64,000 nucleotides of DNA from Pseudidiomarina gelatinasegens. Lineage in GTDB: Bacteria; Pseudomonadota; Gammaproteobacteria; Enterobacterales; Alteromonadaceae. Numbering within the stretch: position 1 is the first letter of the stretch; each line of letters starts with the position of its first letter. Shown in pieces: positions 1-8,191 of the stretch. The notes beneath the pieces were generated by a model. That model was not told the DNA's origin. It ran no database searches and was given only the letters and a program-made list of their open reading frames with translations. The translations under genes and the position numbers were made by a program. The stretch lies in assembly GCF_004025325.1 (NCBI RefSeq), contig NZ_RSFE01000006.1, positions 62,001 through 126,000 of the forward strand. Direction: 5' to 3'.

Positions 1-146
1 TTTTTTTACCGTGTTCCACATACGGGTAGATGTAATCGCCGTCCCATTCCATACTGCGCCCCTTTACTTGCTAAGTGTTGCTGCGTAACTAAAAAACCCT
101 GCACAATGTGGTGAATTGTACTGCCGAATTTGGCGCAGTCAACTTT

Positions 147-170
147 ATACGCATAGCTGTCTATACGTCT
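147..170 (+). promoter_or_regulatory. Candidate tandem MetJ boxes
   Basis: Three contiguous 8-mers compare with the MetJ consensus AGACGTCT as follows: ATACGCAT (147-154, 5/8), AGCTGTCT (155-162, 6/8) and ATACGTCT (163-170, 7/8). MetJ binds tandem met boxes cooperatively, and metL is a classical MetJ target in enterobacteria. The site lies about 100 bp upstream of the metL start. Inference: methionine-responsive repression, possibly also of a divergent gene beyond the window edge. Confidence 0.55.
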
Positions 171-197
171 TTTTGTGCTAACCTTGCGTAATGGCGC

Positions 198-226
198 TTT
201 ATTGGCACAAAAACGCACCGTATAAT
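198..226 (+). promoter_or_regulatory. Candidate metL promoter
   Basis: A perfect -10 TATAAT sits at 221-226, 43 bp before the metL ATG. The matching -35 is weak (TTTATT at 198-203, 17-bp spacer). The met boxes end about 28 bp upstream of this -35. Confidence 0.4.
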
Positions 227-269
227 CAACCTATTAATTACGTTTCTTACAGGAGAACGCACGCGCATC

Positions 270-2720
270 ATGACGGTTGAGGTTCAAGTTACCCCAGAGC
301 AAATCCAAGCCGTGGCCGATACGGTTCAGGTTCACAAATTTGGTGGCAGCAGCTTGGCTGATGCTTATTGTTACCGTCGTGTGGCACGTATCGTTACCGA
401 ATATGCCGGCGCCAGCGATCTGGTCGTAGTTTCGGCAGCGGGTGACACCACCAACCGTATTCTTGCGATTATTGACGCGAAAGCAGACGACAAGGGTGTT
501 GCTGAGGTTCTGCTAAAACAACTCGAAAAGTATCAGCAAGGCCTGATTCATGAACTGCTCAACGGTGACGTGCAAGCGCGTGTGTTGCAACAATCGCAAG
601 CCGACTTTAAGCGTTGGTACGCGTGGTTAAACGATCAGGAAGAAATTAAACGTCGCCCAGAATTGCTCTCGTATGGCGAATTATGGAGTGCACGTTTATT
701 ATCCGCGTTGCTCGAGCAGCAAGGCGTAACTGCAGACTACATTGATGCCCGCACGTTTTTAGTTGCCGATGACGCCCCTGAACCACACATTCGCGTTGAC
801 GTATCCCGCGCCGGTTTACTCAACCGCATTGCGCCACACCCTGGCACACGCTTCATTGTTACTGGTTTCATTTGTGCCGACCCTGACGGTAATTCACTTA
901 TTCTAGGCCGCAACGGCAGTGACTACTCCGCCACCCTGGTTGGCAGCCTGATTGACTCGAAGCAAGTGACCATTTGGAAAGACGTTGCCGGCGTTTACTC
1001 CGCTGACCCACGTAAAGTTGAACGGGTGGTCAGCTTACCAACCATTGATTGGCAAGAAGCCGAAGAACTGGCGCGCTTGGGTAGCCCCGTTTTACACCCG
1101 CGAACCTTCCAACCGGTTAACCGCGAGCGCATGGTAATTGCCGTGCGCTCCAGTTTGAAAGTCGAAAATCAGCAAACACGCATTGGCCAATACGAAGACT
1201 CCGAGCCGAAAGGCAAAGTACTCACATCACTTGCGGATGTGGTGCTGTTTCGGGTCGATTTGGGTGATCCACAATTGGTTGAGCAGTTTGAGAACCTCGA
1301 GCTAACGCCGTTGATCAGCTGGAATGAAGTCGCCCAGCACCACGCCTACTATGCCTACCACCAAAACCATTTAGAATTTATGGAGCGGTGGCTGGAGCAA
1401 GTCGATAAAGCGGACCATGTGGTGCAAATGGCAGGGTACTCGATGATTGCGCTGGTTGGCGCACGCATTCAGGAAACCGACCAATACGGAACCTTTAAAA
1501 CCGAACTGAGCGCGCAGAATTTACGCCGCTTGGCTTTTTCGCCCGACAGCAACTCGGTTATTGCGATTTTGGAGCAAAAGCTCGATAACCGCTTATTGAA
1601 CCGTTTACACAGTCAGCTCTTTAATTATCGCCGTAGCTTGGGCGTGTTGGTGGTTGGCCGCGGTAACATTGGTAGCGCTTGGCTTTCGCTGTACCGTCGC
1701 TTACGTGAGCGGATTAACGAGCAAATGGACGTGCGCATTATTGGCATCTTGAACTCAACCCGTATGTGGCTCGACTACAACGGCGTTGAATTGGATGACT
1801 GGGAGGCCAGTTTTGATAAATTTGCACGCCCGTATGAGCTAAGCCAACTGATTCCAGAGCTACCGAACGCGCCGTATGATGAGTTGGTGATGCTTGATTT
1901 AACCGACTCCGTTGGGGTTGCTCAGCTGTATCCGAGCTTCTTTGCCAACGGATTACATATTATCAGCGCCAACAAACGCGCAGGTGCATCCGGTGAATCG
2001 CAATATCAGGAAATACGCACTATCCAGCGCGAGTACGAACGCGAGTGGTATTACAACACCACGGTAGGCGCCGGTTTGCCGTTAAATTATGCGTTGAATG
2101 ACTTGCGCAACTCAGGCGACACCATTCGCAGTATTTCCGGTATTTTCTCGGGCACCATGAGTTGGCTGTTTGAAAACTTTAACGCTGACGTAAAATTCAG
2201 TGACTTGGTGCGCGAAGCGAAAATGCGAGGCTTAAGCGAACCTGATCCGCGTGAAGATTTAACCTGCCAGGATATTGTGCGTAAGTTGCTTATTTTGGCA
2301 CGCGAAATTGGCTTAAAGCTGGACTGGAAAGACATTGACGTTGAGAGTCTGCTGCCCGAGCAGCTTGAAGATATTCCGCTGGAGCAGTTTATGCAGCGCT
2401 TGCCTGAACTCGATGACGCCATGCATCACTTGTATCTGGATGCACAGCAAACCGGCAAAGTGCCGCGGTTGCTCGCCAGTTTCGCAGTGCAAGAGAATGA
2501 TCAGGTGCGCGCTCGGGTTGGTATCGAATATATCCCAGAAGGCGATATGCTCGCCAACCTGATTCCAGGTGAGAATATTTTTGTCATTTATACCGATTGG
2601 TATCACGAAATGCCACTGGTTATTAGCGGCCCTGGTGCAGGTAAAGAAGTGACCGCAGGCGGTGTGCAATCTGACTTGAACCAGTTGCTGAGTCGCCTCA
2701 GCAACCGGCATCAAGGTTAA
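270..2720 (+). CDS. metL: Bifunctional aspartokinase II / homoserine dehydrogenase II
   Basis: This cytoplasmic enzyme phosphorylates L-aspartate and also reduces aspartate semialdehyde to homoserine, the first and third steps toward methionine and threonine. The 816-residue length matches MetL/ThrA fusions. The N-terminal kinase starts with HKFGGSSLAD (about residues 22-31). A central ACT-like region follows, and then a homoserine dehydrogenase with nucleotide-binding VVGRGNIGSAWL (about 462) and the ISANKRA segment. Assignment to MetL rather than ThrA rests on the N-terminal sequence, the degenerate regulatory region and the candidate MetJ boxes upstream. An AGGAGAA ribosome site (251-257) precedes the ATG. 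The gene runs convergently into mrcA with 21 bp between them. No metB is visible upstream within the window. Confidence 0.93.
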   Translation: MTVEVQVTPEQIQAVADTVQVHKFGGSSLADAYCYRRVARIVTEYAGASDLVVVSAAGDTTNRILAIIDAKADDKGVAEVLLKQLEKYQQGLIHELLNGDVQARVLQQSQADFKRWYAWLNDQEEIKRRPELLSYGELWSARLLSALLEQQGVTADYIDARTFLVADDAPEPHIRVDVSRAGLLNRIAPHPGTRFIVTGFICADPDGNSLILGRNGSDYSATLVGSLIDSKQVTIWKDVAGVYSADPRKVERVVSLPTIDWQEAEELARLGSPVLHPRTFQPVNRERMVIAVRSSLKVENQQTRIGQYEDSEPKGKVLTSLADVVLFRVDLGDPQLVEQFENLELTPLISWNEVAQHHAYYAYHQNHLEFMERWLEQVDKADHVVQMAGYSMIALVGARIQETDQYGTFKTELSAQNLRRLAFSPDSNSVIAILEQKLDNRLLNRLHSQLFNYRRSLGVLVVGRGNIGSAWLSLYRRLRERINEQMDVRIIGILNSTRMWLDYNGVELDDWEASFDKFARPYELSQLIPELPNAPYDELVMLDLTDSVGVAQLYPSFFANGLHIISANKRAGASGESQYQEIRTIQREYEREWYYNTTVGAGLPLNYALNDLRNSGDTIRSISGIFSGTMSWLFENFNADVKFSDLVREAKMRGLSEPDPREDLTCQDIVRKLLILAREIGLKLDWKDIDVESLLPEQLEDIPLEQFMQRLPELDDAMHHLYLDAQQTGKVPRLLASFAVQENDQVRARVGIEYIPEGDMLANLIPGENIFVIYTDWYHEMPLVISGPGAGKEVTAGGVQSDLNQLLSRLSNRHQG

Positions 2721-2741
2721 TTACGCACGGGCTTCCAACGC

Positions 2742-5204
2742 TTAGAATATGGAATCGTCTTCGGAGAAAATATCCTTTGAAGACGATTTTTCGTCTGCGT
2801 ATTCAGTCGGTGCGGTACCCGGCAAGAAGTACTCAAAACGCGTGGTGTAATCACTCTTACGACTCAGCTTGCCGGTTTCTAAATCAATGCGTGCCATGAC
2901 CAAACCTGGCGGCACTTGAAACGGCTCAATGGTGGCATCTTCAAGCGCGGTTTCCATGTAATTTATCCACATTGGCAATGCCGTTTTTGCGCCGCCTTCC
3001 GCGCCGCTGATTGGCTGTTCGCTGCTATCCAGATTTTCATTCATGGTGGTGCTACCCAGCGCGCGTTCTAAGTTATCAAACCCGACCCACGCTGTTGTCA
3101 CCAAGCCACTAACGAACCCTGAGAACCAGGTATCTTTACTGTCGTTGGTGGTACCGGTTTTGCCAACAATGTTGCGACCCGCTAAATCAATAATGGGTTT
3201 CGAGCGTTGAATACGCCAGGCGGTGCCGTTCCAACCGGTGCGATGCTGCCAGCTACCGCCGCCCCACACTGCTGAGTTCATGGCTTGGGTTACTAAGTAT
3301 GCATTTTGCTCCGTGATCACCTGTGGCGCTTGCACCACTTCACGTTCCTCATTTTCACACAATACGCAGGCAACGGCTGGGCGAGCGGTGTAAACCACCT
3401 GCTCATTGTTATCCACAATGCGTTCAATAAAGTACGGATTGACCAAATAGCCGCCGTTGGCAAAGACCGCATACCCACGCGCAACTTCAAGCGGCGTCAT
3501 GGACGCAGAACCAAGCGACAAGGATTCATTGCGTGGCAGTTCATCAATCGCAAAGCCAAATCGGGTGAGGTATTCAACGGTGGTATCAATGCCTAATGAG
3601 CGCATTAAACGCACAGAAACCACGTTCTTCGATTTCGCCAGCGCTTGGCGCACGCGTATCGGCCCTTCATAAACATCCGGCGAGTTGCGGGGGCGCCAAG
3701 CGATACCGCTCCCCGGGTTCCATTGGTTAATTGGCGCGTCATTCACCAAGGTAGCCAACGTGAAGCCATTTTCTAAGGCTGCCGAATAGATAAACGGCTT
3801 AATATTTGAACCGGCTTGGCGTTCCGCTTGAATGGCACGGTTGTATTGGCTAATGGAAAAACTGTACCCACCAACAGCCGCAGCAATGCTGCCATCCTGC
3901 GGGCGCAGTGAAATAATTGCACCGCTGGGTTCAGGTACTTGCGCCAAGCGTAAGCCGTTCTCGGTAGCACGTACACGAATCAACTGACCGGGCGCCAACA
4001 CTTCAGTGGCGGTGCTCGGCGCCGCACCTTGACGATCCGCATGCATATACGGGCGAGCCCAAGCAATGCCTTGCCACGGCAACTCACGCGGGCTGCCACT
4101 GGCAGTTAACACCAACGCAGCGCGTTCGGTAACACCCAGAACAACTGCAGGCACGGTTAAACCAACAGCTTCTTGCTGGCGCAGAAAGTCGCGAATGGCT
4201 TCATGTTCCCACGCGCTTTCTTCAGGCTGCCACAACACTTGCTCAGCACCTCGATAGCCGTGGCGCTCATCGTATTCATGTAAATTAAGTTGCACCGCGC
4301 GCTGCGCCGCACGTTGTTGTTTGGCATTAACCGTGGTGAAAACTTTAAAGCCACCGTTATAGGTTGCGTCTTCGCCGTAGCGAGAAACCATGTCAGCGCG
4401 CACCATTTCCGCCAAATAAGGGGCACTCATGGTTACTTCCGCGCCATGCAACCGGGTGTCGATTGGCTCAGCCAACGCATCACGGTATTCCTGCTGGTTG
4501 ATAACACGCTCAGCCAACATACGCCCTAACACCACGGCGCGGCGCTCACGTGCTCGCTCTGGATTCGAAATCGGGTTCATGGTGGAAGGCGCTTTCGGTA
4601 AGCCAGCAATCATCGCCATTTGCGCCAAGCTTAAGTCGGCAACATCCTTACCATAGTAAACTTGCGCAGCCGCACCAACACCGTGGGCACGGTGTCCGAA
4701 GGTAATTTTATTCAAATACAACTCAAGAATTTCGTCTTTGGTCAGTTCTTTTTCCATGCGCAGCGAAATAAAAGCTTCTTTTATTTTTCGCGTCCAGGTT
4801 TGATCAAAGCTCAGATAAAAGTTTCGCGCTAACTGCTGAGTAATGGTGCTACCGCCGCCTTGAATTTCGCCAGAACTCACCATTAAAAAGAAAGCACGCG
4901 CCACCCCAATGGGGTCAATGCCGAAGTGATCGTAGAAGCGCTGATCTTCGGTGGCTAAGAAAGCATTGATTAACGGCTGGGGTATTTCTTCTAATTGCAG
5001 CGGAATTCGACGAATTTCACCGAACTGGGCAATGAGCTCACCGTCCGATGAATACACTTGCATAGGGGTTTGCAGGCGCACTTCTTTTAGCTCGGCAACA
5101 CTCGGAAGTTCGTCTTCCCAATAAAGGTACAAGCCAGCAACGATTATCGTCCCGAAAATAGCTAGCGCTACGGATACTCCAAGCACCCACTTAAAAATTT
5201 TCAA
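2742..5204 (-). CDS. mrcA: Penicillin-binding protein 1a (class A PBP)
   Basis: This inner-membrane bifunctional enzyme polymerises glycan strands and cross-links peptidoglycan. An N-terminal membrane anchor (about residues 7-28) is followed by the GT51 glycosyltransferase domain with ATEDQRFYDHFGID (catalytic Glu about 86) and GGSTITQQLARN. The transpeptidase domain carries the nucleophile motif SNIK (about 465), SKN (about 520) and KTG (GKTGTTND, about 680). The 820-residue length is close to E. coli MrcA. The gene is transcribed divergently from pilM, an arrangement common in gammaproteobacteria. The 213-bp spacer between them holds a long palindrome. The frame is intact, with all catalytic motifs present. 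Confidence 0.95.
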   Translation of the reverse strand: MKIFKWVLGVSVALAIFGTIIVAGLYLYWEDELPSVAELKEVRLQTPMQVYSSDGELIAQFGEIRRIPLQLEEIPQPLINAFLATEDQRFYDHFGIDPIGVARAFFLMVSSGEIQGGGSTITQQLARNFYLSFDQTWTRKIKEAFISLRMEKELTKDEILELYLNKITFGHRAHGVGAAAQVYYGKDVADLSLAQMAMIAGLPKAPSTMNPISNPERARERRAVVLGRMLAERVINQQEYRDALAEPIDTRLHGAEVTMSAPYLAEMVRADMVSRYGEDATYNGGFKVFTTVNAKQQRAAQRAVQLNLHEYDERHGYRGAEQVLWQPEESAWEHEAIRDFLRQQEAVGLTVPAVVLGVTERAALVLTASGSPRELPWQGIAWARPYMHADRQGAAPSTATEVLAPGQLIRVRATENGLRLAQVPEPSGAIISLRPQDGSIAAAVGGYSFSISQYNRAIQAERQAGSNIKPFIYSAALENGFTLATLVNDAPINQWNPGSGIAWRPRNSPDVYEGPIRVRQALAKSKNVVSVRLMRSLGIDTTVEYLTRFGFAIDELPRNESLSLGSASMTPLEVARGYAVFANGGYLVNPYFIERIVDNNEQVVYTARPAVACVLCENEEREVVQAPQVITEQNAYLVTQAMNSAVWGGGSWQHRTGWNGTAWRIQRSKPIIDLAGRNIVGKTGTTNDSKDTWFSGFVSGLVTTAWVGFDNLERALGSTTMNENLDSSEQPISGAEGGAKTALPMWINYMETALEDATIEPFQVPPGLVMARIDLETGKLSRKSDYTTRFEYFLPGTAPTEYADEKSSSKDIFSEDDSIF

Positions 5205-5260
5205 TGAAAACCCCTTTTTTTCCTTTCGACTATACTGTTTTACAGGTTGCGCATTTTACG

Positions 5261-5353
5261 CTCATATTATAGAAAGATAAGGTAAGAAACGTAATGTTTA
5301 TTTAGAAAGTGCAAAGAACTTTGCACAATGCTTACCTTTCTGCTTAATATGAG
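5261..5353. repeat. Nested palindrome between mrcA and pilM
   Basis: Outer arms CTCATATTA (5261-5269) and TAATATGAG (5345-5353) are complementary. Inside them AGGTAAG (5280-5286) pairs with CTTACCT (5331-5337), and the centre is a perfect 18-bp palindrome made of GTGCAAAG, AA and CTTTGCAC (5309-5326). The function is unknown. It could be an operator for one or both divergent genes or an extruding cruciform. Confidence 0.6.
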
Positions 5354-5417
5354 GTTCGGCATAGAACAATTTTAATAATATAATGCCGTACAAATCGGTC
5401 CACTTCAGGGGAGCATT

Positions 5418-6485
5418 ATGGGGCTATTTGGTCTGGGAAAAAAGCCAGGTCTTGGAATTGATATTGCTTCGGATGCAGTCAAAGCCGTTGAGCTGATGCC
5501 CAGCGGGGATACTTACGACATTACACATGTGGCGGAAGCATCATTACCGAAGAATTTAATTACCGATGACGAGATTACCGATATCGAGAAACTTGCTAAG
5601 ACAATTACGCAGGTGCGTAAGCGTATGGGCAGCACCCGTGTAGCTGTAGCAGCGGTATCTGGTAACCAAGCAATTTCAAAACAAGTACCGATGAGCCTCG
5701 ACCTTGATGATGAAGCCATCGCGGAAAAAATTGAAAGTGAGGCCGAAGCACTTATTCCCTTCCCCATTAATGAAGTGCGTTACGACTTTGAAAGCTTAGG
5801 CGAACACCAAACCTTGCCGGGCCAGCAACGCGTACTGGTTACCGCAACGCGCACCATAAGCGTTGATAGCCGCGTACAAGCACTTGAAGGTGCCGGCTAT
5901 AAAGTTGGCATTATGGATGTAGATAATCAGGCTATAGCCCGAGCCTGCGGCCATTTGCTGCCGCACATGCATCCCGAAATTCTAGAAAGTAAGTTACCGT
6001 ATTTAATTCTCGATATTAGCACCAGTGCCATTCAGATTGTGGTTATCCATCACGGCGAGGTTGCCTTTAACCGCTTCCAGTCAGGTGGTTTAGCGCAACT
6101 ACTTACTGCGCTTGACGAGGACGGCAGTATCGACCATGGCGAAATCATGGCGAAGTTGCGGTCCGGCGATATCGACGATTTCCCATCACTGATTATTCAA
6201 GACTTTTTAAGTAACTTGTGGAACCAAGTAAGTCGCGGTGTGCAGATGTACCAAAGCAATGCGGCGGATAAAGGCTTTTCTGCAATTCTCTTAATCAACA
6301 CCGGTGCCATGCTGCCGATGGTTGCTGAAGCACTGAGCGATCAAGTTGAGTATCCGGTACATGCGCTAAATCCGTTTGAGCATTTTATTTTACCAAGCAA
6401 ACTGTCGCACCTTCAAAATCACGGCCCTCGCTTTGTTGAAGCGATTGGCCTGGCGCTTCGGAGTTTCGCAACATGGCACATGTAA
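5418..6485 (+). CDS. pilM: Type IV pilus assembly ATPase-like protein PilM
   Basis: PilM is an actin-like cytoplasmic protein that binds the PilN N-terminus and couples the pilus motor to the inner-membrane alignment complex. The 355 residues begin with the typical short MGLFGLGKKPGLGIDIASDAVKAVEL, an actin-fold phosphate-1 region. ILDISTSAIQIVV (about 195) is the second nucleotide-binding segment. The ATG is preceded by AGGGGA (about 5407). This is the first gene of the pilMNOPQ operon; its end overlaps pilN by 13 nt, which suggests translational coupling. Confidence 0.94.
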   Translation: MGLFGLGKKPGLGIDIASDAVKAVELMPSGDTYDITHVAEASLPKNLITDDEITDIEKLAKTITQVRKRMGSTRVAVAAVSGNQAISKQVPMSLDLDDEAIAEKIESEAEALIPFPINEVRYDFESLGEHQTLPGQQRVLVTATRTISVDSRVQALEGAGYKVGIMDVDNQAIARACGHLLPHMHPEILESKLPYLILDISTSAIQIVVIHHGEVAFNRFQSGGLAQLLTALDEDGSIDHGEIMAKLRSGDIDDFPSLIIQDFLSNLWNQVSRGVQMYQSNAADKGFSAILLINTGAMLPMVAEALSDQVEYPVHALNPFEHFILPSKLSHLQNHGPRFVEAIGLALRSFATWHM

Positions 6486-7066
6486 ACCTACTCCCATGGC
6501 GCGAAACGGCGCGTCAACGCGCAAAAACGCGATTCGGCATTCATGTCGGTATTGCCATAGGCATTGCAGGCGTATTATTCGGCGCCGCTTACATGGTGAT
6601 TGGCGACTATAAAAGCTACCAACAACGTCGAAACGGCTTTTTGCAGTCACAAATTCAGGTGTTAGATAGCCAAATTGCTGAAATCAGCAACATCAACAAG
6701 AAAAAACAAGAAATCTTAAACCGCATTAAATTGATTCAGTCTTTGCATGAAGACCGTAACACCGCAATTACCATTTTTAATGAGTTAACCGAACGCACTC
6801 CTGATGGCGTTTATCTGCACTCACTCGAAAAGCGTGATCTGCAACTGATCGTCAGTGGTCGCAGTATTTCAAATAACCGTGTGTCTGAATTTTTACGTGA
6901 CTTGAAAAACTCACCGGTATTTGAAAACCCAGAATTGCGCAGTGTTACCTCAGCAACGATGAACAGTCGTAACCGCAGCGGTTCACGAGAAGCAAATTCC
7001 GATTACGATGCATTTTCTTTGGTGGTTACGATTGTGCCACCAACAACCACGGAGGCGGAGAAATAA
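6473..7066 (+). CDS. pilN: Type IV pilus inner-membrane protein PilN
   Basis: PilN is a bitopic inner-membrane protein of the pilus alignment subcomplex (PilMNOP). It opens with MAHVNLLPWRE, matching the conserved INLLPWRE motif that docks into PilM. One transmembrane helix follows (about residues 23-44), then a coiled coil (about 48-85) and a periplasmic ferredoxin-like fold. The length of 197 residues is normal. It overlaps the pilM end and is followed by pilO after a strong GGAGGCGGAG ribosome site. Confidence 0.93.
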   Translation: MAHVNLLPWRETARQRAKTRFGIHVGIAIGIAGVLFGAAYMVIGDYKSYQQRRNGFLQSQIQVLDSQIAEISNINKKKQEILNRIKLIQSLHEDRNTAITIFNELTERTPDGVYLHSLEKRDLQLIVSGRSISNNRVSEFLRDLKNSPVFENPELRSVTSATMNSRNRSGSREANSDYDAFSLVVTIVPPTTTEAEK

Positions 7067-7067
7067 C

Positions 7068-7658
7068 ATGAGTATGGACAGCCTACGTGAACTAGATATT
7101 AACGAGCTGCCGTTCTGGCCGCGCCCGTTTCGAATGGCGATACTTGCAATCATTACTGTTGCCGTATTGGGCTTGAGCTATCACTTTATTTTGGCGGACG
7201 AATGGGCCAATTATAAACGTGAGGTGGCACGCGAAACGCAGCTTAAGCAAGATTACCAAACCAAGTACCAAACGGCGGTTAACTTGCCGCTATACCGTGA
7301 GCAGCTAGCACGCCTGAATAGCGACCTTGAAACGCTTTTAAACATGCTGCCCAATGATGACGAAACGCCGAAGTTACTTGACGACATCAGCTTAATTGGC
7401 ACGCGCAGCGGGCTGCGTTTTGATCGCATTGAATGGCTTAACCCGCAGCCGCGAGAATTCTATACAGCACTACCGATGCGGATTGAATTGCGCGGCGCCT
7501 ACCATCAAATAGGTGATTTCGTCGGGCAAATGTCTGGGCTTGATCGCATTATCAGCGTTAAAAACTTCAAAATGCAGTTACAAGATGATGAAGGTACTTT
7601 GAGCCTGTCAGTGAATGCCGAAACCTATCGTCAACAAACATTGAGGGCACAACCATGA
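7068..7658 (+). CDS. pilO: Type IV pilus inner-membrane protein PilO
   Basis: PilO pairs with PilN in the inner-membrane alignment complex and influences pilus extension. I chose the ATG at 7068 because GGAGGCGGAG (7051-7060) precedes it. An upstream in-frame ATG at 7008 lies inside pilN and lacks such a site. The 196-residue product has a cytoplasmic N-terminus with the ELPFWPRPFR stretch, one transmembrane helix (about 24-44), a coiled coil and a periplasmic domain. Its stop overlaps the pilP start (ATGA). Confidence 0.92.
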   Translation: MSMDSLRELDINELPFWPRPFRMAILAIITVAVLGLSYHFILADEWANYKREVARETQLKQDYQTKYQTAVNLPLYREQLARLNSDLETLLNMLPNDDETPKLLDDISLIGTRSGLRFDRIEWLNPQPREFYTALPMRIELRGAYHQIGDFVGQMSGLDRIISVKNFKMQLQDDEGTLSLSVNAETYRQQTLRAQP

Positions 7659-8191
7659 TGCGTTTTATGCTCTCAATTGCTGCACTAAGTTTGTTGGCGG
7701 GTTGCGCGCCAACCGGTCATCAAGACCTGGAGCAATTCACTGCCGAGGTACAGCAGCGCGCGAAGCCGGGTATTAGCCCGCCACCCGAGCTGCCATTACT
7801 AGAACGTATTGAATATACCGGTGCTGACATTCGTAACCCATTTCAGCCAACGCCATTGCGTGGCGATGCAGCGCAGGCTACGGGGCAAAATTGTCCGCAG
7901 CCAACTCTAGGGTCACCCCGCGGTGGTTTAGAGGGCGTCGCGCTTGATCAGCTTGCTTTAAGCGGCACCATGCGCTCGGGCAATGGTCAATTAATTGCCT
8001 TGTTAGTTTCAAACGAAGGCAAACTTTTCCGGGTAGAACGTGGTGATTTTGTCGGACTCGACAACGGCCGCATCACCTCTATTACTCCACAACAAATTTC
8101 GATTCGTGAATGGCTAGCTACCGGCGATGGCTGCTGGCAACAACGTGACGTATCGCTAACCTTGCTGAACTCGCAAAGGAGCTCGAACTAA
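7655..8191 (+). CDS. pilP: Type IV pilus lipoprotein PilP
   Basis: PilP is an inner-membrane-anchored lipoprotein that links PilN/PilO to the PilQ secretin. The signal peptide ends in a lipobox, LLAGC (Cys about residue 16). A flexible linker follows, then the conserved beta-sandwich region containing YTGADIRNPFQP and LSGTMRSGNGQLIALL. The 178-residue length fits. The start overlaps the pilO stop (ATGA) and the stop overlaps the pilQ start (TAATG), so the operon is tightly coupled. Confidence 0.92.
   Translation: MMRFMLSIAALSLLAGCAPTGHQDLEQFTAEVQQRAKPGISPPPELPLLERIEYTGADIRNPFQPTPLRGDAAQATGQNCPQPTLGSPRGGLEGVALDQLALSGTMRSGNGQLIALLVSNEGKLFRVERGDFVGLDNGRITSITPQQISIREWLATGDGCWQQRDVSLTLLNSQRSSN

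Larger units (their letters stand above)
1..269. other. Intergenic region upstream of metL
   Basis: I see no supportable coding region in this stretch. A 70-codon open frame on the minus strand has no recognisable family and overlaps the candidate MetJ boxes, so I treat it as chance. The region holds the metL promoter and operator signals listed separately. Confidence 0.6.

Noticed and set aside
6-218. 70-codon open frame on the minus strand at the left end
   Set aside because: No family resemblance, overlaps the candidate met boxes, and no ribosome site is evident.
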